DNA from: Parabacteroides johnsonii DSM 18315
GTDB taxonomy: Bacteria; Bacteroidota; Bacteroidia; Bacteroidales; Tannerellaceae
Length of the DNA: 64,000 bases
NCBI RefSeq assembly: GCF_025151045.1
Contig: NZ_CP102285.1
Coordinates: 4,278,001-4,342,000 of the forward strand
Direction of reading: 5' to 3'
Shown: positions 24,940 to 33,465 of the stretch, one piece after another
Position numbering within the stretch: position 1 is the stretch's first letter
How the letters are laid out: each line of letters starts with the position of its first letter
Made by a program: the position numbers and the translations under genes
The notes under the pieces: generated by a model
The model's input: only the letters and a program-made list of their open reading frames with translations
Told to the model about the DNA's origin: nothing
Databases searched by the model: none

Positions 24940-26052
24940 ATGAAAATGGAAAAACATAGATTTATTATAGTCTTTGGAGGGACATTGATTTTAACGATTT
25001 TGGTTGTGTTTTTATCTTGTTATTACTTTTTTCAAATTAAAAATGAGCAGATTCTTAAAGCAACTTATCTTTTTAGTCATGCAGTCGATCTGGAAAAGGA
25101 ACTGATGCAACCGAAGTTTGTCTCTTTTCCAAAATCAGATACCGACATTTCTTCTGATTCTACTGTTATCGAAAGCGAAAAGGGAAAAGTTGTTTTTCAG
25201 AAAAATAAGCAGGCGGACAGTCTTGCTTTGATCGATAAAAGAGAATGGTTTTTTCAGATGTTCATTTCATTCAAAAATCCCAATCGTGCCTTTACCCTCG
25301 ACAGTCTTTTCCAAGAAGAACTAAAGCGTGAAGGCATAATTGCCCAGACAGCCGTTTCTTTTTCACAAGGTGACAGCCTTGTCAGTTGTTCGAATAAGCC
25401 GTTATCTCAGGCAGGGATCGCTTTGGAGCCTATTGTCTTTGGTGTAGAACATGATCAAAGACAAATAAAACTACAAGCGTATGTCCTGTTTTCCCATTCC
25501 TATTTATTTAGCCGGATGCCTCTGATTTGGGGGCTGATTTTATTGTGGTGCATTCTTGTTATTATAATGTATATATGGCAACGCCGCAAAAAGGTGGAGC
25601 ATAATAAAGCGGTTGTTACTCCTGTTACGGCCGTACCGGCAGTGCTTTCTTCGGATGCTTCGGAGTGGATAGAGATAGCGCAGGATGTTTTTTTCTGCAA
25701 GAAAACGGGAGAATTGAAAGATCGGGATCATAAAGTTTTTTTGGCAAGAAACCGTTTACGTGCTTTTATCTGTTTTTGGGAAGCTCCGGATCATACTGTC
25801 AGCTATCCTGTTTTTTGTAATGATGTGTTAGGGCGGCCTTTGAGCGAAGATGAATCGACAGAAGAAAATAGGCAGCTAAACCGAGCGATAAAGAAATCTA
25901 TGACGCAAACCATAATGCGACTGCGAGAAGATTTGATGACTTTTCCGGAGTTGTCTATTGAAAATGCTTCCGGTTTATCTTATCGCCTGAATATTGGAAC
26001 TGTCCGGGAGAGCAACGTAGGGTTGGCAGAATGTGAATCTGATGTTCTTTAG
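24940..26052 (+). CDS. membrane-bound winged-helix transcriptional regulator
   Basis: 370 residues from the ATG at 24940 (MKMEKHRF); the longer frame would start inside the promoter. Two transmembrane helices (about residues 7-29 and 192-215) enclose a periplasmic domain of about 160 residues with no recognised fold. After the basic stretch WQRRKK, the C-terminal 120 residues resemble an OmpR/PhoB-type winged helix (MTQTIMRLREDLMTFPELSIENASGLSYRLNI matches the recognition helix and wing). Unlike ToxR/CadC, the DNA-binding domain is C-terminal. It is divergent from NVEAL gene 4 with a shared dyad, so it probably senses an envelope signal and controls the island. Confidence 0.75.
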   Translation: MKMEKHRFIIVFGGTLILTILVVFLSCYYFFQIKNEQILKATYLFSHAVDLEKELMQPKFVSFPKSDTDISSDSTVIESEKGKVVFQKNKQADSLALIDKREWFFQMFISFKNPNRAFTLDSLFQEELKREGIIAQTAVSFSQGDSLVSCSNKPLSQAGIALEPIVFGVEHDQRQIKLQAYVLFSHSYLFSRMPLIWGLILLWCILVIIMYIWQRRKKVEHNKAVVTPVTAVPAVLSSDASEWIEIAQDVFFCKKTGELKDRDHKVFLARNRLRAFICFWEAPDHTVSYPVFCNDVLGRPLSEDESTEENRQLNRAIKKSMTQTIMRLREDLMTFPELSIENASGLSYRLNIGTVRESNVGLAECESDVL

Positions 26053-26396
26053 ATATGTTAAAATGTACAATATCCCTCTGCTAAATAGTTATATTGGACA
26101 TTTGTTTGTATTTCAGTCCTTTATTAGATTTTGTGTTTCTTAAAAAATATTACCTCTGCGGGTAATTTAAAAAATATGGGGTAGAAAATCAAAATAGATG
26201 CGGTAGAGTTTCGATTTGGACTAATGGGTGTTTTGATAATCTATACAATAAGGTGTGGAATGGCAATAAGGAGGTAACCGAATCATTGATGTATGCTTTT
26301 GTTTTTATGAGAAACATAGCAGGAAAAACAGGAAATTACTATCTTTGTTGTATTGCGAGTTGAATGCACAGCTCCAACAATTTTGAAAGGACAGCC
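26053..26396. other. gene-free stretch before the first AAA-ATPase-like gene
   Basis: A+T-rich, with no convincing open frame. TTACC-TCTGCG-GGTAA (about 26150-26165) is a weak hairpin after the regulator gene. Around 26336-26370, ATTACTATCTTTGTTGTATT and TGAATGCACAG are also found in front of the inverted paralog at 30.05 kb, so they mark the shared promoter: TATCTTTG is a -7 box about 50 nt before the start. Confidence 0.55.
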
Positions 26397-27947
26397 ATGA
26401 GCAATAAGATTTATCCGATAGGTGTACAAAATTTTGAGAGCCTCCGCCAAGACGGTTATTTTTATATCGATAAAACCGAGTTTATCTACCGTCTTGTCAA
26501 GTCGGGACGTTACTATTTCCTGAGCCGTCCGCGCCGTTTCGGAAAAAGCCTGCTCATATCAACGCTCGAAGCCTATTTTCAAGGTAAGAAGGAGCTATTC
26601 GAAGGCTTGGCGATGGAGCGGTTAGAGAAAGACTGGTCACAATATCCGATCCTGCATCTGGATTTGAATGCACGCCAATACGACAGGCCGGAATCTCTGC
26701 TCGAAGAATTGAACAAACATCTTGAGATTTGGGAACAGACGTACGGCAGTCCGTATGGTGACCGTAAACCGGAAGAGCGTTTTTACCAAGTTATTCGCTG
26801 TGCATATAAAAAGACCGGCCAGCGGGTTGTGGTCCTTGTGGACGAATATGACAAACCGCTGCTTCAGGCAATCGGGAATGCGGAATTGCAGGAGGCTTAC
26901 CGTAATATCCTAAAAGCTTTCTATGGGGTTTTGAAATCAACGGATGGCCATATTCAGTTTGCTATGCTGACGGGGGTGACCAAATTTGGAAAAATAAGCG
27001 TATTCAGTGATCTGAACAACCTGGACGACATTTCCATGCGCGAACCTTATGTCAATCTCTGCGGAATTTCCGAACAGGAAATACACGATAATTTGGAAGA
27101 AGAGATCCATGAGTTGGCAGAACTCCAAAACATGACCTACGAGGATGTTTGTGTTAAACTCAAGGTGTATTACGACGGTTATCATTTTGTGGAAAATACG
27201 ATAGGCGTCTACAACCCGTTTAGCTTGCTCAATACATTTAAATATAATAAGTTTGGCAATTATTGGTTCGAGACCGGCACACCGTCCTATTTGGTCATAT
27301 TGTTGAAACAAAGCCATTACGATCTGGAACGTATGGCTAATGAAGTTACCAGCTCGGACATCTTGAACAGTATTTATGAAGATTTGAATCCTATCCCGCT
27401 CATTTACCAGAGTGGCTACTTGACAATCAAGGGGTATGACGAGGAATTCGGAGTTTATCGGTTAGGGTTTCCCAATCGAGAAGTGGAAGAGGGGTTTATC
27501 AAATACTTAATGCCTTTCTATACCAGTGTCGATAAAGTAGAATCTACTTTTGAAATACAAAAATTCGTCAATGAAATCCGTAAAGGGCAACCTGATGCAT
27601 TTTTGCGGCGCTTGCAAAGTTTCTTGGCTGATACACCGTACGAACTGGCTCGCCAATTGGAATTGCATTACCAGAATGTTCTTTTTATTGTTTTCAAATT
27701 GGTCGGTTTTTATGCGCAGGTCGAATACCACACCAGTGTGGGGCGTATTGATTTAGTTTTGAAGACGCAAGATTATATTTATATTATGGAATTTAAGTTG
27801 GAAGGGACTGCACAAGATGCATTGAAGCAGATTAACGAAAAGCAGTATGCACTCCCGTTTGCTACTGATCCCAGAAAACGATTCAAAATCGGAGTGAATT
27901 TCAGTAACAGGTTGCGGAATATCGAAGAGTGGATTATTGAAGAATAA
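26397..27947 (+). CDS. AAA-ATPase-like protein with PD-(D/E)XK nuclease domain, copy 1
   Basis: 516 residues from MSNKIYPIG; the further upstream ATG at 26364 is less likely since the paralog starts at the same MSNK and AAGGACA precedes this one. N-terminal AAA-ATPase-like domain (DUF1703 type): Walker A-like RPRRFGKSLL with Lys50 and Walker B VVVLVDEYDKPL with Asp149/Glu150. A C-terminal PD-(D/E)XK-like domain carries RIDLVL and YIMEFKLEG (about residues 450-475). The family is widespread and multi-copy in Bacteroidales with no settled role. About 80% identical by eye to the convergent gene at 28461. Confidence 0.85.
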   Translation: MSNKIYPIGVQNFESLRQDGYFYIDKTEFIYRLVKSGRYYFLSRPRRFGKSLLISTLEAYFQGKKELFEGLAMERLEKDWSQYPILHLDLNARQYDRPESLLEELNKHLEIWEQTYGSPYGDRKPEERFYQVIRCAYKKTGQRVVVLVDEYDKPLLQAIGNAELQEAYRNILKAFYGVLKSTDGHIQFAMLTGVTKFGKISVFSDLNNLDDISMREPYVNLCGISEQEIHDNLEEEIHELAELQNMTYEDVCVKLKVYYDGYHFVENTIGVYNPFSLLNTFKYNKFGNYWFETGTPSYLVILLKQSHYDLERMANEVTSSDILNSIYEDLNPIPLIYQSGYLTIKGYDEEFGVYRLGFPNREVEEGFIKYLMPFYTSVDKVESTFEIQKFVNEIRKGQPDAFLRRLQSFLADTPYELARQLELHYQNVLFIVFKLVGFYAQVEYHTSVGRIDLVLKTQDYIYIMEFKLEGTAQDALKQINEKQYALPFATDPRKRFKIGVNFSNRLRNIEEWIIEE

Positions 27948-28069
27948 ATTTGATTTCTTATGCCTTATTGTCAATAAAATATTTTTTTACATTTGGAGCT
28001 GTACAAGACAAGTGCTCTTTTCCAGTAAGTAAAACGGTGTTTTATGCATTGATTGGCCACTTTGTTTCC

Positions 28070-28172
28070 ATGACGACCGTCTTTATTGCCATGACAAGGG
28101 ATTTTATAGGCATGAAGACGGTCGTCATTATATATGATCTCGGCAACTTACGGTAACGAAGACGGTCGTCAT
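28070..28172. repeat. triple AAGACGGTCGTCAT repeat (one inverted)
   Basis: ATGACGACCGTCTT at 28070-28083 is the exact reverse complement of AAGACGGTCGTCAT at 28115-28128 and 28159-28172. The first pair can form a 14-bp hairpin with a 31-nt loop, and the third copy offers an alternative partner. No U-run follows on either strand, so a simple terminator is not obvious. Confidence 0.7.
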
Positions 28173-28301
28173 AGGGAAATTCTGTGCTCCTCGCTGGAAA
28201 AAAGCGGAAAATGCTTTTGGCGTAAATGTATGTGTCATGGATGTTGTTCGGAAATATTCGGCTCTCAGAGAGTTGAGGTTTTTCACATTGTTACTGTTTT
28301 G

Positions 28302-28379
28302 CTGTTTTAGGGTGGCACAATGGAGTCGGAACGTGGACGAGTTGCCGGATCCATGACATTTGTTGCCACCCTGAAACAG
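28302..28379. repeat. 16-bp inverted repeat (CTGTTTTAGGGTGGCA arms)
   Basis: Left arm 28302-28317 and right arm 28364-28379 match at 15 of 16 positions in inverted orientation around 46 nt. The right arm merges with the start of the 90-bp dispersed repeat. It could be a hairpin-forming or miniature mobile element; no target-site duplication was recognised. Confidence 0.6.
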
Positions 28380-28460
28380 ATTAATCGTACAAAGTGTCAG
28401 ATTGAAATGACGCACTATTTCAGGTGAAATAGAAAAATGGCAAAAAAAGAGGTTATTGTA
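28372..28460. repeat. 90-bp dispersed repeat, copy 2
   Basis: Matches 17740-17827 along its whole length. It contains the perfect palindrome CTATTTCA-GG-TGAAATAG (about 28415-28432). It ends exactly at the stop codon of the AAA-ATPase-like gene on the minus strand. Confidence 0.7.
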
Positions 28461-30014
28461 TTATTCTTCAATAATCCACTCTTCAATGTTCCGCAGTTCG
28501 TTACTGAAATTAATCCCGATCTTGAATAATTTTCTTGGGTCGGAAGCGAATGGAAGTGCATACTGCTTTTCGTTAATTTGCTTAAGCGCTTCCTGAGCAG
28601 TACCTTCCAATTTGAATTCCATCACATAGATGTAGTCATTTGTTTTCAATACCAAATCGACACGTCCCCTGCTTGTGTGGTATTCGACTTGCGTATAAAA
28701 ACCGACCAGTTTGAAAACGATGAAGAGGACATTCTGGTAATGCAATTCCAATTGGCGGGCCAGTTCGTATGGGGTGTCTGCAAAGAAACATTGCAGGCGT
28801 CGGAGGAACGCATCGGGTTGGCCTTTACGGATTTCACTGACGAATTTCTGTATTTCGAAGGGAGATTCTACTTTGTTTATACTCGTATAGAAAGGCATCA
28901 GGTACCGTACAAAGCCTTCTTCTACTTCGCGATTTGGGAAACCTAACTGGTAAATGCCGAATTCTTCATCATAACTTTTAATGGTCAGATACCCGCTTTG
29001 ATAGATTACGGGGATAGGGCTCGACGAGTCTGCATAAATGCTGTTCAGTACATCCGAGCTGGTTTCTTCGTTTGCCATGCGTTCCAGATCGTAATGGCTT
29101 CGCTTCAACAGTTCAACCAAATAAGACGGTGTGCCTGTTTCGAACCAATAGTTGCTGAACTTATTATATTTAAATGTGTTGAGCAGGCTGAACGGGTTAT
29201 ATATGCCGATGGTATTTTCTACGAAATGATAACCGTCGTAATACTCTTTGAGTTTGATACAAACATCCTCGTATGTCATGTTTTGGAGTTCTGCTAATTC
29301 ATGGAGTTCTTCTTCCAGATTGTCGTGTATCTCCTGTTCGGAAACCCCACAAAGATTGACGTATGGCTCGCGCATGGAAATATCGTCTAAATTGTTCAAG
29401 TCGCTGAATACGCTTACTTTTCCGAATTTGGTTACGCCGGTTAGCATACCGAATTTGATATTGCCGTCCATCGTTTTCAAAACTCCGTAGAAAGGTTTCA
29501 GGGTGTTACGGAATGATTGTTGGAGCTCTTCATTGCCTATAGCCTGTAACATCGGCTTGTCATATTCGTCCACAAGGACTACGACGCGTTGGCCTGTCTG
29601 TTTGTTGGCTCGTTCGATGACTCCAGCGAAACGGAGGGAAAAAGAACGTTCGGATGGATTGGCTCCATACAGGCTTTCCCAACCGGCCAATGTTTTTTCA
29701 AGCATATTATCGAGGCTTTCCTGACAATCGTATTTCTCGATATTCAGGTCCATGTGCAAGATCGGATGCTCGATCCAGTCTTTTTCCAGTTTTTCCATGG
29801 CAAGCCCTTCGAACAGTTCTTTCTTGCCTTGGAAATAGGCTTCGATCGTGGATATGAGCAGGCTTTTCCCGAAGCGGCGGGGACGGCTCAGGAAATAGTA
29901 GCTGCCGGTTTTGATAATCCGGTAGATAAGTTCGGTTTTATCGATATAGAAATAACCACCGGTTCGAAGTTTTTCGAAGTTTTGTATGCCTATCGGATAA
30001 ATTTTATTGCTCAT
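28461..30014 (-). CDS. AAA-ATPase-like protein with PD-(D/E)XK nuclease domain, copy 2
   Basis: 517 residues starting MSNKIYPIGIQNFEKL. Same domains as copy 1: RPRRFGKSLL Walker A-like motif (Lys50), VVVLVDEYDKPM Walker B, and a C-terminal nuclease-like core GRVDLVLKTNDYIYVMEFKLEG. Convergent with copy 1, so the pair is a roughly 1.5-kb imperfect inverted repeat. The most divergent stretch is residues 85-130, just before Walker B. Upstream (30055-30075) it shares a TATCTTTG -7 box and flanking bases with copy 1. Confidence 0.85.
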   Translation of the reverse strand: MSNKIYPIGIQNFEKLRTGGYFYIDKTELIYRIIKTGSYYFLSRPRRFGKSLLISTIEAYFQGKKELFEGLAMEKLEKDWIEHPILHMDLNIEKYDCQESLDNMLEKTLAGWESLYGANPSERSFSLRFAGVIERANKQTGQRVVVLVDEYDKPMLQAIGNEELQQSFRNTLKPFYGVLKTMDGNIKFGMLTGVTKFGKVSVFSDLNNLDDISMREPYVNLCGVSEQEIHDNLEEELHELAELQNMTYEDVCIKLKEYYDGYHFVENTIGIYNPFSLLNTFKYNKFSNYWFETGTPSYLVELLKRSHYDLERMANEETSSDVLNSIYADSSSPIPVIYQSGYLTIKSYDEEFGIYQLGFPNREVEEGFVRYLMPFYTSINKVESPFEIQKFVSEIRKGQPDAFLRRLQCFFADTPYELARQLELHYQNVLFIVFKLVGFYTQVEYHTSRGRVDLVLKTNDYIYVMEFKLEGTAQEALKQINEKQYALPFASDPRKLFKIGINFSNELRNIEEWIIEE

Positions 30015-30159
30015 AACGTTCCTGTTTTATTCATTTAAACTGTGCATTCAGTTCGGAATACAACAAAGATAGTAATGTTTCTTTGCGTAGCCAAGCTTGT
30101 CGGACTGATATAGCCTAAATTATACCTTCTAAATTCAAATAAGCAAACACAAGGAAATA

Positions 30160-31242
30160 TTAAAAAAATTCTATTATACAGGGATTATCTTCTGCATGGC
30201 AATTTATCTTATTGCCGAACTTGTCAAAAAGATCGTTCCCGTACTCGGATAGTTGTTCGGGATTAGCATATAGCAAGACACTGTTGTCACTGTCGGCCAC
30301 CGATATAGTGGAGAGTACGGAGCCATAAGTAAATTCGGTTGATACGGCCTGCCCGTTTTGGATTTTGGTCAGGAAGTTTTGCCCATTATTGTGCGTCTGT
30401 ACCCAGATAATATCGCGTAGTGAAACGAGGTTGTTAATGTATGAACCTTGGTTGGCTTTCAGGATAAAATCCATTCCGTCGATCTTGAAAGACTCGAGTA
30501 GTTGTTCTTTTGAAAGATATGATTGATCTTGGGTAAATACCCCCTCCCTGAATGTTTCCGTTTCGGAGTTAAATGCTACATACGTGTTAGATATCCCTAA
30601 CTGGAATAGATAGTCTGAACCACATGCTATGAACTGTACGGGACGGAACATAATGAAAGGAATTTCTTTTTTCAGATAGTCGGAAAGTATCTTCCCTTCT
30701 TTATCGGTTAAAGTGAGTGTATTTTCATTTTGTCCGGTTACCAACAGGATATGCGAGTTATCCAGTCTTTTGAATTTGTGGATAACATAGGAATAGGGTA
30801 TTTTGAATTTAAATGATAAATCAGCTGCATCATACACTTTCAGGCTTATATTATCTGAAATCCAGATTTCAGTAGTTCCCTCTGTTTCACAGATATCGAA
30901 ATCCTCGATACGCTGATATTCTTCCGGCCCTTGCCCTTGTTTAGACAGTACGGATACAAATTTTCCCTTTTCATTAAAGTGCAGGATTGATTGCCCGCCG
31001 GATGAAGAAATATAATAGTGGCCTTTGAATTTTTTTATTTTGTCTATTTGCCCGACCAGACACTCGGAAGTGGTTTCCAGAGGTGTAATCTCACTTTTAT
31101 CCGTAAATAAATCGGACCATCGGGGATGCATCTCCTTTGGGGTGGGAAAATTCTCCAATAGAATTTTCTCCTCTTGCTTTTTTTCCGTACAGGAAAGGTA
31201 TAAGCATAATAAAGTGACGAGTAAAAAGACGGTTCTATTCAT
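30160..31242 (-). CDS. 6-bladed beta-propeller lipoprotein (orphan pair)
   Basis: 360 residues from MNRTVFLLV at 31242, preferred because it begins a lipoprotein signal (LYLSC, Cys18); the longer frame would overlap the upstream gene. It has LSKQGQGPEEYQRIEDFDICE and the ending INCHAEDNPCIIEFF. Paralog of 19820 with long identical runs (LKKEIPFIMFRPVQF). It follows the BF3164-like gene by 5 nt. Unlike the island modules, no NVEAL or transglutaminase gene accompanies this pair. Confidence 0.84.
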   Translation of the reverse strand: MNRTVFLLVTLLCLYLSCTEKKQEEKILLENFPTPKEMHPRWSDLFTDKSEITPLETTSECLVGQIDKIKKFKGHYYISSSGGQSILHFNEKGKFVSVLSKQGQGPEEYQRIEDFDICETEGTTEIWISDNISLKVYDAADLSFKFKIPYSYVIHKFKRLDNSHILLVTGQNENTLTLTDKEGKILSDYLKKEIPFIMFRPVQFIACGSDYLFQLGISNTYVAFNSETETFREGVFTQDQSYLSKEQLLESFKIDGMDFILKANQGSYINNLVSLRDIIWVQTHNNGQNFLTKIQNGQAVSTEFTYGSVLSTISVADSDNSVLLYANPEQLSEYGNDLFDKFGNKINCHAEDNPCIIEFF

Positions 31243-31247
31243 AATTT

Positions 31248-32396
31248 TTATTCTTTTATTTCGATAGTTAGTAATATCCAGCTGTTCCCGTCGGGAGATA
31301 ATGCCGGTAATAACCTTTGGATGGCCGGATAAGTGCATTTGATATTCTGGTAATGTTCGGCAAGCTCCTTTTCCTGGACGAGCACATATAAATTCTTGCC
31401 GTCGGAACCGATAAATGGATTATAAGAGATGGGCATGAAGTTGTCAAACAAACGGTTGAAGGAATATAGAACATTATTTTTCAGATTGATAGAACAGAAA
31501 TCTTCCCGCTTGCCGACTAATTTAAAGAATAGTTTGCCGGAAGCCTGGTTGAAGCTATAATGAGAATAAATGTACTTTCGCTTTGTGATGATTTCCGACA
31601 TTTCCTGATCTTCTCCAGGACCGTATGGATGTTTGTCTTTTGTTAGGAAATCTCCGTGGAAATCGAGAAAAAGGAAGGGATAGACAGCTCCTTTTTGCTG
31701 ATTATAAGAATAGATCGTATCTATATCATTAGGAAAAATGAATAAATTATTCGCCTTCTCATCTTGTGCATATATATTTTGCGGGGCAGATGGCCATTCT
31801 TCTTTTCCCCATTTCGGAAGGAACAGCTTATTTATAGATTTGAAATCTGTTAGTGCAAGAAAATGACCTTCAATGCTTCCTCGGCTGTTGCATGTGCCCC
31901 CTGAGTAAACGAGGAAGTTTTGCTGTCCAACCGGTATGAGGTTGGCGCAGGGAAAAGGTAAAGATACCCTTTTAATGGGTGTCCCGTCCAATTTGAATTT
32001 ATTGATTATTTTGAAACGGCTGACGACCCACAATTCTTCTGCATCCGGTATGATGGCCATCGAGATAACGAGAAGCGCATCGGCAAAAGTCAGTTCTTTA
32101 ACGAGTTGTCCGGATTTATCGAAGATCACTACTTTATTTCCGGCAATTGTCCTACCCATTATGTAGAGACGGTCCTTATGTGTAGTCATGGTTATGCCAT
32201 AATCAAACAAGTTGGATTCCAGTCGAGTACAGGAGATGTTTTTTACCAGGTTGTCAAAATTGATTGTTTTATACTCGGACATATCTATTCGCGTCACCGT
32301 ATTGTGCTCTTTGTCCGATTGGATAGGAATCGTACTGCCCTTTGCATAACAACAAACGGTGAAAAATAGAATAAGTATTTTTATTTTCATGGTCAT
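31248..32396 (-). CDS. BF3164/TolB-like propeller protein (orphan pair)
   Basis: 382 residues with an N-terminal signal (IKILILFFTVCCYAKG). Paralog of 20912, with shared segments EELWVVSRFKIINKFKLDGTPIKRVSLPFPC and FNPFIGSDG-type blades. Two in-frame ATGs (32396, 32390) are possible. A TACATTTG -7 box on the minus strand (32439-32432) lies about 36 nt upstream, so the pair has its own promoter. Confidence 0.78.
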   Translation of the reverse strand: MTMKIKILILFFTVCCYAKGSTIPIQSDKEHNTVTRIDMSEYKTINFDNLVKNISCTRLESNLFDYGITMTTHKDRLYIMGRTIAGNKVVIFDKSGQLVKELTFADALLVISMAIIPDAEELWVVSRFKIINKFKLDGTPIKRVSLPFPCANLIPVGQQNFLVYSGGTCNSRGSIEGHFLALTDFKSINKLFLPKWGKEEWPSAPQNIYAQDEKANNLFIFPNDIDTIYSYNQQKGAVYPFLFLDFHGDFLTKDKHPYGPGEDQEMSEIITKRKYIYSHYSFNQASGKLFFKLVGKREDFCSINLKNNVLYSFNRLFDNFMPISYNPFIGSDGKNLYVLVQEKELAEHYQNIKCTYPAIQRLLPALSPDGNSWILLTIEIKE

Positions 32397-32516
32397 GTTG
32401 TGTAGACTTAAGTTTCTCTAACAGGTTATTACAAATGTACTATAAATAATTTGAGTTTGTTATATTTGTAACAATAATAAACTTCAACTGTTTTTAGTAG
32501 AGTAAAGATTCGGATT

Positions 32517-33389
32517 ATGAGGCTTTTTTCGGGAATACGGGAGCGTGTGGATGCTTTTCTTCATGATGAAAAATTGAAGAAGAAGCTGTATATCATTATA
32601 TTCGAATCAGATACTCCAATGGGAAAACTGTTCGATACCTGTCTGATCGGGTTTATTATCGCAAGCGTATTGGTTGTGGTATTGGAGAGCATACGGTCTT
32701 TTTCATATCATTATACGTTGGGATTACGGATATTGGAGTATGTGTTTACGGCTTTCTTTACTTTTGAGTATCTGGTTCGTATCTATTGCTCGCCAAAACC
32801 CAAAAAGTATATTTTCAGCTTTTTCGGGATCGTGGATCTGCTGTCGACATTGCCGGTCTATCTGAGTTTTTTCTTTGCTGGTACTCGTTATCTGCTTGTG
32901 ATCCGTGCATTCCGGTTGATTCGTGTTTTTCGTGTATTTAAGCTATTTAACTTTCTGAAAGAAGGTAATATGCTATTGAAGTCGCTCCGGATCAGCGCAC
33001 CGAAGATATTTGTGTTTTTCTTTTTTGTCCTGATCTTGGTGACTTCGATCGGTACGATAATGTATATGATAGAAGGAAATCAGCCCGGTACGCAGTTCAA
33101 TAATATTCCGAACAGCATCTATTGGGCGATCGTGACGATGACGACTGTCGGCTACGGAGACATAACGCCTGTGACACCTGTCGGGCGTTTCCTGTCGGCG
33201 ATCGTGATGTTGATCGGTTATACGATTATCGCTGTCCCGACAGGGATTGTGTCGGCAACAATGGTAGGGGAACAGCGTAAAAAAAATAGGATGGAATGTC
33301 CGCATTGCCACCGGACGGGACATGAAGAGGAAGCCGAATATTGCAAATATTGCGGTTCGAAATTGGATCAGGAAGAAACAGGGAAATGA
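32517..33389 (+). CDS. voltage-gated K+ channel-like protein with C-terminal zinc ribbon
   Basis: 290 residues, six transmembrane segments and a pore loop. The S4 helix has arginines every third position (RAFRLIRVFRVFK, Arg130-Arg139), and the selectivity filter is TTVGYGD (residues 209-215). After the S6 helix a short cytoplasmic tail carries CPHC and CKYC (Cys261, 264, 276, 279), a zinc-ribbon-like module. It would conduct potassium across the inner membrane with voltage gating. TATATTTG at 32461-32468 may be its -7 box. It shows no functional link to the neighbouring propellers. Confidence 0.9.
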   Translation: MRLFSGIRERVDAFLHDEKLKKKLYIIIFESDTPMGKLFDTCLIGFIIASVLVVVLESIRSFSYHYTLGLRILEYVFTAFFTFEYLVRIYCSPKPKKYIFSFFGIVDLLSTLPVYLSFFFAGTRYLLVIRAFRLIRVFRVFKLFNFLKEGNMLLKSLRISAPKIFVFFFFVLILVTSIGTIMYMIEGNQPGTQFNNIPNSIYWAIVTMTTVGYGDITPVTPVGRFLSAIVMLIGYTIIAVPTGIVSATMVGEQRKKNRMECPHCHRTGHEEEAEYCKYCGSKLDQEETGK

Positions 33390-33465
33390 TAATTTTGTAT
33401 ATTTGCCCCCCGATAGACAGATCAATGTAATTTTTCTTAATAGTTTAATTTTAATTCATTTTATT

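Larger units (their letters stand above)
27948..28460. other. repeat-rich gene-free spacer between convergent AAA-ATPase-like genes
   Basis: 513 nt with no supported gene. It holds three copies of a 14-bp motif (28070-28172), a 16-bp inverted repeat (28302-28379) and the 90-bp dispersed repeat (28372-28460). Several short frames across it differ in composition from their neighbours and have no start signals. Confidence 0.6.

Noticed and set aside
26053-26396. A small gene in the gap after the membrane regulator
   Set aside because: No frame with a plausible start, ribosome site or signal peptide was found; the conserved part is explained as the AAA-ATPase-like gene's promoter.
28070-28172. 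Possible CRISPR array
   Set aside because: Only three 14-bp units, one inverted, with unequal flanks and no cas genes.
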